A DNA stretch of 18,449 bases, from the NCBI GenBank assembly GCA_947385085.1, contig CANDJN010000037.1, positions 1 through 18,449 of the forward strand, given 5' to 3'. The stretch comes from an uncultured Erysipelotrichaceae bacterium (GTDB taxonomy: Bacteria; Bacillota_I; Bacilli_A; Erysipelotrichales; Erysipelotrichaceae). The position numbers were made by a program, and so were the translations under genes. The notes under the pieces are model-generated. The model made no database searches, was not told where the DNA came from, and worked only from the letters and a program-made list of their open reading frames with translations. Positions 1-7,301 of this stretch are shown one piece after another; position 1 is the stretch's first letter, and the number at the start of each line of letters is the position of its first letter.

Positions 1-1
1 G

Positions 2-1534
2 CACATCCTAGGCGCAGATGAAAATATATTGATGCTAAGCACACCGGGCAAGGTGATATATGGAGATCACTTTACGATAAGAAGTACCCAGGATGATTCA
101 TCAAGTACAAATGTACAATATACATTTGAAACGGATAACGGTGTATATATCAGTGCACCGCAAGTAAGCGGCAATAAAGCAGAATTTGATGCATTAGCGT
201 ACAGCGGCAGCACGGAGATTACCATCAAGGTAACGAGAACAGCTGATGGGGAACTACCGTTAAGCAAGAATGTAAAAATTAAGGTGTTACCAAAACCAAT
301 CACAATAGAAATAGAAGATAAGGATAAGAAACGATTAGAAGAAAATCCACCATTCACGTATAAGGACTTCAAGCCACAGCTAGTGGAATGGAATGGTGTG
401 AAAGATACCATTGATACAAGTCATATAAAGTTAAGTACAACGGCAGGGAAATACAGTCCTATTGGATCTTATCCAATCACATCAGGAAATGCGGAAAAGC
501 AGCTAAATGAAAATTATCCGAATTACACTTTCAGCATCAAACAAGGAAAGCTGAATGTAAAGGATAATGGAGACAAGAATTTCTGGGACATAGATGATGA
601 TGGCTGTCCGGATTTAAACATACAGATCAAGGATGATGATGGAAATACAATCACAATCAATGGAGATATGAATGATGATGGCATACCAGATTACAACATT
701 GACAGTTATGGAGATGGCAAACCGGACTTGAATATCGACACAGACAATGATGGCAAGCCTGATGTTAACCTAGTAATCTTAAAAGATTGGAAACCAAGTA
801 AGTGTGTTGAGATAGGAGATATCAAGTATTCTACCGGTATCAATGCCAAACCTGAAATAAACATTGATTTGGACGGTGACTTGATACCGGATATCAATAT
901 TGATAATAAGGGTGACTTCAATCCACATCTGAATATATCGAAAGATGGAAAAACACCAAGTGTCAATATTGCGATCATCCATGATTGGAAACCGGATAAG
1001 GATTATAAGATGAATAAGTTTACTTATGATTCTATTGGTTCCGATACGTATCCGCCTTATTTGAATATCGATACGGATGGCGATGGCTTACCTGATATCA
1101 ATATTGATTTAGATGGTGATGGAATAGCCGATATCAATATTGACACCGATGGAGATAGAATTCCTGACGTTGATATTGACAGTGATGGTGATGGCAAACC
1201 GGATGTGAATGTGGATACGGACGGTGATGGCAAGCCGGATGAAAATATCATTAAGATCACAGAATGGAAACCAGAACATAATGCGAAAGAACCATTCCCG
1301 TATGATACGATGACATTTGATGATTCAAAAGAACCGGATGATTCTAAACAACCAGATGATCCAAAGGGAGAAGAACCGGATACGGATGTACAAGGCAGTT
1401 ATTATCCGGGCGCGAATATGGGTGGCGCGTTAACGGGAGATACGACTAATACGATGATGTATATGGGGCTGGGATTTGGTGCCATGGGAATCATGTTGTT
1501 TATGTTATTTAAACAGAAACAGGAGCTTGATTAA
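2..1534 (+). CDS. Cell-surface protein with Asp-rich DxDGDG repeats, 5' end outside the window
   Basis: The reading frame is open to the left edge, and the first available start codon (TTG at 29) lies inside a domain without a ribosome binding site or signal peptide, so this is the C-terminal 510 residues of a larger gene. In order: an Ig-like module with a YGD motif (to about 290), an MBG/YDG-like domain (about 290-570), an Asp-rich repeat region (581-1276), an acidic Pro/Asp/Lys spacer (about 1310-1390) likely to cross the cell wall, a TGDTTN motif (1433-1450), a hydrophobic segment (about 1454-1513) and a short KQKQ tail. The layout is that of a sortase-anchored wall protein, although no exact LPxTG is present. 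The DxDxDG repeats are expected to bind calcium. It is followed by a hairpin terminator. The ligand or role is unknown; adhesin or matrix-like scaffold is a guess. Confidence 0.85.
   Translation, partial: HILGADENILMLSTPGKVIYGDHFTIRSTQDDSSSTNVQYTFETDNGVYISAPQVSGNKAEFDALAYSGSTEITIKVTRTADGELPLSKNVKIKVLPKPITIEIEDKDKKRLEENPPFTYKDFKPQLVEWNGVKDTIDTSHIKLSTTAGKYSPIGSYPITSGNAEKQLNENYPNYTFSIKQGKLNVKDNGDKNFWDIDDDGCPDLNIQIKDDDGNTITINGDMNDDGIPDYNIDSYGDGKPDLNIDTDNDGKPDVNLVILKDWKPSKCVEIGDIKYSTGINAKPEINIDLDGDLIPDINIDNKGDFNPHLNISKDGKTPSVNIAIIHDWKPDKDYKMNKFTYDSIGSDTYPPYLNIDTDGDGLPDINIDLDGDGIADINIDTDGDRIPDVDIDSDGDGKPDVNVDTDGDGKPDENIIKITEWKPEHNAKEPFPYDTMTFDDSKEPDDSKQPDDPKGEEPDTDVQGSYYPGANMGGALTGDTTNTMMYMGLGFGAMGIMLFMLFKQKQELD
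581..1276 (+). repeat. Coding super-repeat: 12-residue NIDxDGDGxPD units closed by a WKP linker
   Basis: The region codes for tandem 12-residue units of the form [LIV]N[IV]DxDGDGxPD. The cleanest run is five exact-length units of 36 bp at 1061-1240. The units are grouped into three blocks, each ending in an (I/E)xxWKP linker followed by a Lys/Tyr-rich connector; the WKP codons begin at 788, 986 and 1265. The middle block (about 855-975) has lost many Asp residues, whereas the last is nearly perfect. The acidic motif resembles thrombospondin type-3 and dockerin-like calcium loops. That resemblance is family knowledge, not a measured property. Confidence 0.85.
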
Positions 1535-1543
1535 AGCTTATTA

Positions 1544-1582
1544 AAATAGACCCTTAGATTAAAAGCAGAGGGTCTATTTATT
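1544..1582 (+). terminator. Rho-independent terminator of the left surface-protein gene
   Basis: A perfect 11-bp stem (AAATAGACCCT at 1544-1554 with AGGGTCTATTT at 1569-1579) encloses a 14-nt loop and is followed by a T-rich stretch. It starts 10 bp after the stop codon. The A-rich left flank means it could also work weakly on the minus strand. Confidence 0.8.
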
Positions 1583-1619
1583 TCAATAATCAGTGTAAAA
1601 AACTGAGTTTCTTTCTAAG

Positions 1620-1675
1620 CACAAGTGAACGGATTTGTGATTTTGGAAACGTGAAGTTTCATCCTTTTACTTGTG
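1620..1675. other. Structured inverted repeat of unknown function
   Basis: The arms 1620-1634 and 1661-1675 pair over 15 positions with one mismatch and one G-U pair (CACAAGT at the base against ACTTGTG). A second small hairpin lies inside (GAAAC 1646-1650 with GTTTC 1656-1660). No T-tract follows on either strand, so it is not a typical terminator. An isolated purine run (AAGGAGGGGG, about 1687-1696) follows without a start codon at usable distance. It could be a small structured RNA, an RNA-processing site or a relic of a mobile element; I do not recognise a family. Confidence 0.4.
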
Positions 1676-1783
1676 ACAGATAATCAAGGAGGGGGATAAC
1701 TACCGATACTTTTTATAATTTTAAATGCGTAAGATTTCAATTTTATTCTGGCATGAACGTCTTCCTTATTCGCATGGTAAATT

Positions 1784-1833
1784 AAAAACTGTATAAGCTA
1801 AGCTGAACGCACTTGACTTACACAGTTTTTTTC
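1784..1833 (-). terminator. Terminator shared by the convergent surface-protein genes
   Basis: AAAAACTGT (1784-1792) pairs with ACAGTTTTT (1822-1830). With one mismatch the stem extends inward through TAAG/CTTA (1794-1797 with 1817-1820). T-runs lie on the outer side of both arms, so it can stop transcription from either direction. It lies about 60 bp beyond the stop codon of the minus-strand gene and is probably that gene's main terminator. Confidence 0.7.
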
Positions 1834-1892
1834 TTTCCATACAGGGAAAGTATGATCTGTTTTTTTTGGACTAACGGCCTTTTTTTAGATTT

Positions 1893-4800
1893 CTATTTCA
1901 AATCCTTTCGGCGTTTCTTGTTTGAAATGTCAATTAACAAGCCGCTTGATAATAATACGAAACACATCCACAGACCTGGATTAGTGCTGTCACCGGTATT
2001 CACTGAATTCGTTTTTAGCATTTCGTTATTCGAATCATTGCGGTTGTCGGGGGTTATAGGCTTTATAAGATCATGATTGATTTTATCCCATTTCGCATAT
2101 AGAGTCATATCTTCGCTGATTGGCTGAGCGAAATCAAATTTCTGCGTCAGGTCTTTATCTATATACCATCCACGGAATGTATATCCCTCTTTTGTCGTAG
2201 TTGGCTCACTCACGTTCTTGCCATGCTCAATCACCATATCTTTAATTTCACTGCCGCCATTTTCTTCAAACGTCAAAGTATAATATGTTTTCCATACGAC
2301 CGCTGTTCCTTTGACAATATGGTAGTGAGCGGTATCCTCAGGAGTAAATGTCCATCCATATTTGGTATTTTGTGTCACAATCTGGCTGTCATCATCCCAA
2401 GCAAAAGTGCCTTTCACTGCAATTCCAGCCGCGTTCCTCATAGTGCCTTCCAGCTTGATTTCTGATAATGAGACATTGTCATTGATCGTTTCATAAGTCG
2501 GTTCGCCCTTTGGCGTACCCTTAACGATTCGAAATTGTCTCGAAGCATAGCAATAGCTCTTTTTGTCTTTATTAAAGCCATTTATGATAAATGTATAACT
2601 GCCTAGCTCTGTCGGGGCAATTTCCTTCAATGCCTCAGCGGTTAATTCTGTGTTAAAGACTTCTGACAAATGTGAATCATTCAGAGCTTTATTTAACGTT
2701 ATAGGATGGAAATGGGCGGTAAACTTTTGTACTGTATTTATCGTATTTGTTCCTTTCGTATATAATGTTGTTAAATCACGATTTGTCGGTACAACTCCTT
2801 CCCCTGTGTATTCATACTCATGACGATCATCAAAAGTTTCTAATGGCTTGTTGTCACCGGCCAAATACATATTTGTCTTGCTCATCCCGTTTTCATGACA
2901 TGTCACATACATTGTGGTGCTATCCTCAGCGATCCAATTGGTTTCGGATGTAACAAATTGATAATTAGGATTTTTCAATATCAATTCCACTTTGATACCA
3001 ACGGGGATGCCGTTTTCATCAACGGTAGGGTGGATTGGCAGTGTATCGGTTTCAATCATATTGCCACTGATATCGTGTCGATACCGAAAGTAAACATCGC
3101 CTTTGTCACTCATGCTATTTGTGATGAGAATCTGTGATTGTGATGTGTCGGCTTCATAGGTGCCCTTCTTGGTTCCCGGTTTCACTGGATAAAAGCCAAT
3201 TAAACTGTTGAAGTCCGGCATAAATCCATTTTCTTTTAAAGAATAGATGACATAGGGAAGCCCCTCGTTGGTATTATCCGTAGCCTTATAAGTGATCCTC
3301 AGCGGTGTGATGGTAACGGTTGACACAAAGTTTTGTTCATATCCGTTATAGCTTCCGGCAACAGAAATCTTTGCTGTACCGACTCCTTTTCCTGTTACTT
3401 TGCCATTATTATCGACTGTCGCAACACTAGGATCAGAAGATATCCAATTGCCCTGAGGGATAAATCCCAAAGTATCCATCCGATGAGTTTTACTGTATTC
3501 AAATTGCGGCTGTTCGATTTCGATCCACTTGGCATAATAGCTTTGGCCTTTCTTCGCGTCATAAATCACATCGCCGGTAAGTTCTTTATTTTCATACCAT
3601 CCGGCAAAAAGGTTACCTTTCTTGACGGGGACAGCCAAAGTGTCAGAAGGAAGTCCGCTGGTATATTCAAAATGACCGCCATTCAAGTAAGTTACCCAGT
3701 AGTCGTTGGAAACAATGGAAAAACCATCCGGTACTTCTTCCACACAGTAAATATGTTCATCCAACGTCATGACCACCTTGCCGCCATGATCATCCATGCT
3801 GATCAATTCAGCCGTTCCATTTGCTTTTACGGCACCGGACATCATTTTCCACCAAGAGTTAATACTCGTGCCATTGCCGCAAGCATATCGCATGGATACA
3901 TCTTCCATATTCATTGTCAGTGTATCCGGGATTGTTGGGTTTGAGGGTACTGCAGATCCTGTGCCCTTAAATTCATTCATCAAATCAATTTTTACATTTT
4001 CCATGTTCAGGACACTGCCTGCTGTGGCACCATAAACCCATCCTGCCATACGATTATGAGTATTGATGATTTTTATTTCAGAGATTTCAACATTTTTTAT
4101 GCTATTCGTACCAGCAATATTGTTAATGAGCTGTGAGGAATCAGAATATTGTTTAAAGCTGCTGTTGGATATGGTGAAGCCGTCAATATTGCAATTTTCC
4201 ATTTTTGTAGCGATCACGCTGGAAAACCATGGCGCCCCAGTGCTGGGAACACCATCTTTAGTCATTCCATAGAAGCAATGATCCATCAGAATATTGGAAA
4301 TGGTACCACTCAAAGAATAAGCCAAAAAGCTGGGTGCCAGACCATTATTAGAAGTTTCAGCCGGAATGATCTCACAGTTTTGCAAGGTGATGTTGCTTAA
4401 TGTCGCTGTTTTGCTCGTTACTTTACCCACAACAATCGCACCGGCATGTTTTGTAGAGTTAGAGATGTTATCAAATACGGTGTTGGTGATGATGCCTCCA
4501 TCGCCTAATGCCATAAATACGCCGCTGTATCGCCGATTGCGTTGAGCCGATGAGATCGGAGTCATTTTAAGATTTTCAATGCGATATCCGTTACCATCAA
4601 AAACGCCACAAAATTCAGCGGCATTGGGGGGATCGCCTGCGACATTTGTATGGCCGATGGGAATCCACGTCTGCCCATCGTTATAGAAAGCTCCATCTAC
4701 CTCAAAATCGGCATCATCAAACGTAATGTTGTTTGCTAATTTGAAGTAACCGTGAATAATCTTTTTATCGTCTACGGTATGCGTATGCGTTCTGATTTTG

Positions 4801-5360
4801 TCAAGATCGGCAGGGGTTGAAATCATATGGGGATTACTTTCGGAACACTTGTCGCACTCCAGCCATTCTTCCTCATCGCCTAGCTCATTTACAGCAGGGC
4901 GAAGATCATTCGCTTTGGCAAGAATGCCTTCCTTCGGTTCTGTGAGATCTTCTGTATTTTCGACAGTTTTTTTCGTATCTGCTTGATCTGCCTCATCCGC
5001 TTTTGCATCTTCCAAAGAGTTTATCTCCACCGTGATCGTTTCCTTGTGTGTTACACCGTTCATGGCATAAGCGACAAGAAATGAATACGTTCCCGTTTCC
5101 GTAACCGCGTAATGAATCGTAGATAATTCATCGGTTTGTTCAATGCCGTTTGGCAAGGTCACTTTTTCTACCTGTACGCTATCCGTTTCTCCCAATGTCA
5201 GAGTAATCGTAGCTGAATGATGATCTTCATTTGTTTCTTGTGTGATTTCATATTGAAGTGGAGAAGTCATCGTTTCTTCAGCAAAGACACTTTGCGGTAT
5301 CAACTCTAAGATGAGGATTACCGATAGAAATAAAGAAATTATTTTTTTCGCTAGTTTCAT
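1893..5360 (-). CDS. Large secreted, wall-anchored beta-helix/InlB-repeat surface protein
   Basis: The 1155-residue product starts with a signal peptide (residues 1-27, basic N-terminus, hydrophobic core, cleavage likely after SVFA). Next come a beta-sandwich-like domain (about 30-115), an acidic linker (about 116-165), a region rich in short N/I/T-containing strands typical of a parallel beta-helix (about 175-500), an InlB/Listeria-Bacteroides repeat (about 556-612, ending YYAKW), a Big2-like domain (about 614-687, with SSDPSVATVD), less clear modules, and a second InlB repeat (about 1027-1091, ending LYAKW). The C-terminus has VNTGDSTN, a hydrophobic segment and KKRRK. These are marks of a cell-wall-anchored adhesin-type protein of Gram-positive gut bacteria. 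The start is supported by AGAGAGGAG (5369-5377) 8 bp upstream. It stands alone as a single-gene unit; the ligand is unknown and no sortase gene lies nearby. Confidence 0.88.
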   Translation of the reverse strand: MKLAKKIISLFLSVILILELIPQSVFAEETMTSPLQYEITQETNEDHHSATITLTLGETDSVQVEKVTLPNGIEQTDELSTIHYAVTETGTYSFLVAYAMNGVTHKETITVEINSLEDAKADEADQADTKKTVENTEDLTEPKEGILAKANDLRPAVNELGDEEEWLECDKCSESNPHMISTPADLDKIRTHTHTVDDKKIIHGYFKLANNITFDDADFEVDGAFYNDGQTWIPIGHTNVAGDPPNAAEFCGVFDGNGYRIENLKMTPISSAQRNRRYSGVFMALGDGGIITNTVFDNISNSTKHAGAIVVGKVTSKTATLSNITLQNCEIIPAETSNNGLAPSFLAYSLSGTISNILMDHCFYGMTKDGVPSTGAPWFSSVIATKMENCNIDGFTISNSSFKQYSDSSQLINNIAGTNSIKNVEISEIKIINTHNRMAGWVYGATAGSVLNMENVKIDLMNEFKGTGSAVPSNPTIPDTLTMNMEDVSMRYACGNGTSINSWWKMMSGAVKANGTAELISMDDHGGKVVMTLDEHIYCVEEVPDGFSIVSNDYWVTYLNGGHFEYTSGLPSDTLAVPVKKGNLFAGWYENKELTGDVIYDAKKGQSYYAKWIEIEQPQFEYSKTHRMDTLGFIPQGNWISSDPSVATVDNNGKVTGKGVGTAKISVAGSYNGYEQNFVSTVTITPLRITYKATDNTNEGLPYVIYSLKENGFMPDFNSLIGFYPVKPGTKKGTYEADTSQSQILITNSMSDKGDVYFRYRHDISGNMIETDTLPIHPTVDENGIPVGIKVELILKNPNYQFVTSETNWIAEDSTTMYVTCHENGMSKTNMYLAGDNKPLETFDDRHEYEYTGEGVVPTNRDLTTLYTKGTNTINTVQKFTAHFHPITLNKALNDSHLSEVFNTELTAEALKEIAPTELGSYTFIINGFNKDKKSYCYASRQFRIVKGTPKGEPTYETINDNVSLSEIKLEGTMRNAAGIAVKGTFAWDDDSQIVTQNTKYGWTFTPEDTAHYHIVKGTAVVWKTYYTLTFEENGGSEIKDMVIEHGKNVSEPTTTKEGYTFRGWYIDKDLTQKFDFAQPISEDMTLYAKWDKINHDLIKPITPDNRNDSNNEMLKTNSVNTGDSTNPGLWMCFVLLSSGLLIDISNKKRRKDLK

Positions 5361-5508
5361 TTTGTTTGCTCCTCTCTATTTGTGTTTTGGCTTTAGTGAG
5401 TCAGAGTATGAAAAATAAGCAGACATTTTGATCATATGCGATGAAAAGCTCGTGCTGTCATTATGTCTGATATCCAAATGTAAGTGTTTTTAATACTCTG
5501 TATTTCTC

Positions 5509-5536
5509 ACTATAATATATTACTATATACGGTAAA
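5509..5536 (-). promoter_or_regulatory. Candidate promoter of the minus-strand surface-protein gene
   Basis: Read on the minus strand: TTTACC (5531-5536), a 16-bp spacer and TATAGT (5509-5514). The match is only partial and the area is very A+T-rich, so other -10-like boxes compete. The implied leader is about 140 nt. The remaining 5377-5655 interval holds no gene I can support. Confidence 0.35.
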
Positions 5537-5581
5537 AAAAGTCTACTTTTTATGAAAGATAAAATTTCTTGTGCATTATAA

Positions 5582-5594
5582 GGCATTTTATGCC
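5582..5594. repeat. Short perfect inverted repeat GGCAT-TTT-ATGCC
   Basis: The 5-bp arms with a 3-bp centre lie upstream of the surface-protein gene and next to a TATAAT (minus strand, just left of the repeat) that lacks a good -35 box. It may be a regulator site or chance; no function can be assigned. Confidence 0.3.
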
Positions 5595-5655
5595 ATTTTT
5601 TCTGTTGTTTGTTGGGGTGATCTAAACAAGCGGTGAGTATCAAACTATTACACAT

Positions 5656-5723
5656 AAAAAAAAGAGGCAGTACCTCAATCAAACGATTTCTGAATGAAAA
5701 TCGCTGATCTTGTTACTGTCCCT
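5656..5723 (-). terminator. Terminator of the thiolase gene
   Basis: On the minus strand a small GAGG-TACTG-CCTC hairpin (5664-5676) runs straight into eight T residues (5663-5656). Upstream of it lie a CGATTT/AAATCG hairpin (5684-5703) and a GGGACAGTA arm that can alternatively pair with TACTGCCTC to make one larger imperfect stem. The element begins about 20 bp after the thiolase stop codon. Confidence 0.75.
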
Positions 5724-5740
5724 TTCTTCTTTCGTTTTAA

Positions 5741-6946
5741 TTACGGACGCTTGACAATGACTGCGGCTCCCATACCGCCACCGATGCACAAGGATGCAAG
5801 ACCGGTTTTTGCGTCACGCTTTTGCATTTCATGAATCAAGGTAACCAAAATACGGTTTCCGGAAGCACCAACTGGGTGACCCAAGGCGATGGCACCACCG
5901 TTGACGTTCGTTTTTTCCATGAACTTGTCTTTATCCATGCCTGTTGCTTCTACCAATTCATGGATGACACCGAGTGACTGTGCGGCAAAAGCTTCATTTA
6001 ATTCCACTAAGTCGATATCATTAATGGATACTTCTGCGGATTTCAAGGCATTTAAGATTGCCGGTGTTGGTCCAAGACCCATGACACGCGGATCAACGCC
6101 GCCCTGACCAATACCGATGATTTCACACATCGGAGTCAAATTGTATTTTTTCAATGCATCTTCGCTGACAACGATGACAAAGCTTGCGCCGTCATTGATA
6201 CCGGAAGCATTGCCGGCTGTTACCGTACCATCCTTAATGAAGGCAGGGCGAAGCGTTGCCAATTTTTCCGGAGTGGATTTACGATTCGGATGCTCATCCG
6301 TATCAAATACTACAGTTTCTTTACGTTTCTTCACTTCAATCGGAACGATTTCATCTTTAAAACGTCCGCTGTCTACGGCTGCGATCGCCTTCTGCTGGGA
6401 AGCATAAGCAAACGCATCCTGGTCTTCACGAGTGATGTTATATTTTTCAGCGATATTCTCAGCCGTAACACCCATGTGAATATGATACATGACATCAGTC
6501 AAACCATCATTGGTCATGGCATCTACCACTTCCATGTTGCCCATCTTCATACCGGTACGCACCTTGCTTGGAATTAACAATGGTGCATTGCTCATGGATT
6601 CTACGCCACCGGCCACAAAAATATCCCCAAAACCGGCACGAACTCGAATTACGGCTTCCATAACCGCCTTCAAGCCGGAACCGCAAACCATGTTAATGGA
6701 CTGGGAACAGATTGTTTCCGGAACACCGGCTGCCAAGGCAACCTGACGAGCCACATTCTGACCCAATCCGGCGGAAATGACATTACCCATGATACATTCA
6801 TCAATGTCTTTGACGTCAATACCGGACTGCTTAATTGCTTCTTTTAATACCGTGGCACCTAACTCAACCGGCTGTACTGTAGACAGACCGCCGAGGAAAC
6901 TGCCGATCGCGCTACGCTTAGCAGCGACAACATAAGCTTTTCTCAT
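5741..6946 (-). CDS. thlA: Acetyl-CoA C-acetyltransferase (thiolase)
   Basis: The enzyme condenses two acetyl-CoA to acetoacetyl-CoA, the first step of cytosolic butyrate synthesis. The 401-residue length fits the family. The nucleophile is Cys88 in NMVCGSG, the second catalytic Cys is Cys387 in CIGGGMG, and His357 lies in GHPVGASG. The frame extends upstream to 7039, but those 31 residues have no similarity to thiolases and cover the promoter itself. I therefore start at the ATG at 6946, where MRKAYVV begins the normal thiolase fold; the ribosome binding site is modest (AGGTAG). The gene is monocistronic and diverges from the bcd operon, sharing a regulatory region with a Rex-like site. A biosynthetic role is inferred from the neighbours; the sequence alone does not exclude a degradative thiolase. 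Confidence 0.95.
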   Translation of the reverse strand: MRKAYVVAAKRSAIGSFLGGLSTVQPVELGATVLKEAIKQSGIDVKDIDECIMGNVISAGLGQNVARQVALAAGVPETICSQSINMVCGSGLKAVMEAVIRVRAGFGDIFVAGGVESMSNAPLLIPSKVRTGMKMGNMEVVDAMTNDGLTDVMYHIHMGVTAENIAEKYNITREDQDAFAYASQQKAIAAVDSGRFKDEIVPIEVKKRKETVVFDTDEHPNRKSTPEKLATLRPAFIKDGTVTAGNASGINDGASFVIVVSEDALKKYNLTPMCEIIGIGQGGVDPRVMGLGPTPAILNALKSAEVSINDIDLVELNEAFAAQSLGVIHELVEATGMDKDKFMEKTNVNGGAIALGHPVGASGNRILVTLIHEMQKRDAKTGLASLCIGGGMGAAVIVKRP

Positions 6947-7006
6947 TTTATCTACCTGACTTTCTTTCGCTAAGGCAGCTGTTATTAGGGCTGCACTTAC
7001 TCTAAA

Positions 7007-7035
7007 ATAGTACATAAAAAAATGGGCTTTGTCAA
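7007..7035 (-). promoter_or_regulatory. Promoter of thlA
   Basis: On the minus strand: TTGACA (7030-7035), a 17-bp spacer and TACTAT (7007-7012). This is a near-consensus vegetative promoter. Transcription should begin near 7000, leaving a leader of about 55 nt that contains a small GCAGC/GCTGC hairpin (6975-6994). Confidence 0.85.
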
Positions 7036-7039
7036 CCAC

Positions 7040-7057
7040 TAATGAAAAAATTCACAA
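7040..7057. promoter_or_regulatory. Rex-like operator upstream of thlA
   Basis: On the minus strand the 18-mer reads TTGTGAATTTTTTCATTA. It fits the Rex redox-repressor pattern TTGTGAA-N4-TTCACAA at 12 of the 14 specified positions. It ends 4 bp before the thlA -35 box. Rex is an NADH-sensing repressor that controls fermentation genes in Firmicutes. Binding here is inferred. Confidence 0.55.
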
Positions 7058-7114
7058 GTTATTCAAGGAAAAACGTATCGGTAAAAAGGAAAGAAAGAAA
7101 AACGATGCAAAACC

Positions 7115-7132
7115 TTGTTAAAAAAATAACAA
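7115..7132. promoter_or_regulatory. Rex-like operator upstream of the bcd operon
   Basis: TTGTTAAAAAAATAACAA fits the clostridial Rex pattern TTGTTAA-N4-TTAACAA at 13 of 14 specified positions and is a perfect 6-6-6 inverted repeat. It ends 5 bp before the bcd P1 -35 box. The A-rich centre means chance symmetry must be considered, but the twin site on the thlA side strengthens the call. Confidence 0.65.
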
Positions 7133-7137
7133 AGTGG

Positions 7138-7166
7138 TTGACGGAAACGCAATAACATTATAAAAT
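7138..7166 (+). promoter_or_regulatory. Promoter P1 of the bcd-etfBA-hbd-crt operon
   Basis: TTGACG (7138-7143), a 17-bp spacer and TAAAAT (7161-7166). It lies immediately downstream of the Rex-like operator. Expected start near 7173, leader of about 130 nt. Confidence 0.7.
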
Positions 7167-7207
7167 TAAATACGGATTATGAATTTCCGATCAAGGAAAA
7201 GGAATGG

Positions 7208-7236
7208 TTCACAATATAGTAAGCATTATATATAAT
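7208..7236 (+). promoter_or_regulatory. Second candidate promoter P2 of the bcd operon
   Basis: TTCACA (7208-7213), a 17-bp spacer and a perfect TATAAT (7231-7236). It would give a leader of about 60 nt. No convincing Rex-like repeat overlaps it, so it could supply expression independent of the upstream operator. Confidence 0.6.
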
Positions 7237-7301
7237 AGGAAAGCATTCCGCTTCAGCAATCCGCCAAACGATCCATAAGGATAAAGAGAGGAGAAGACAA
7301 T

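Noticed and set aside
1061..1240. CRISPR-like array because of regular 36-bp spacing
   Set aside because: The period is twelve codons of an open protein frame with silent and conservative changes between units; there are no unique spacers.
1813..2076. Plus-strand open frame of 87 codons at the end of the minus-strand surface gene
   Set aside because: It starts in a terminator, overlaps the conserved anchor of the opposite gene and has low-complexity sequence.
3333..3944. Plus-strand open frame of 203 codons opposite the large surface protein
   Set aside because: It lies wholly inside the minus-strand gene, has no ribosome binding site, and its translation lacks family features.
5461..5682. 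Minus-strand open frame of 73 codons downstream of thlA
   Set aside because: It begins inside the thiolase terminator, has no ribosome binding site and overlaps the likely promoter of the surface-protein gene.
6947..7039. N-terminal extension of the thiolase to 7039
   Set aside because: The extension covers the -10 and -35 of the thlA promoter and has no thiolase similarity; the ATG at 6946 gives the normal N-terminus.
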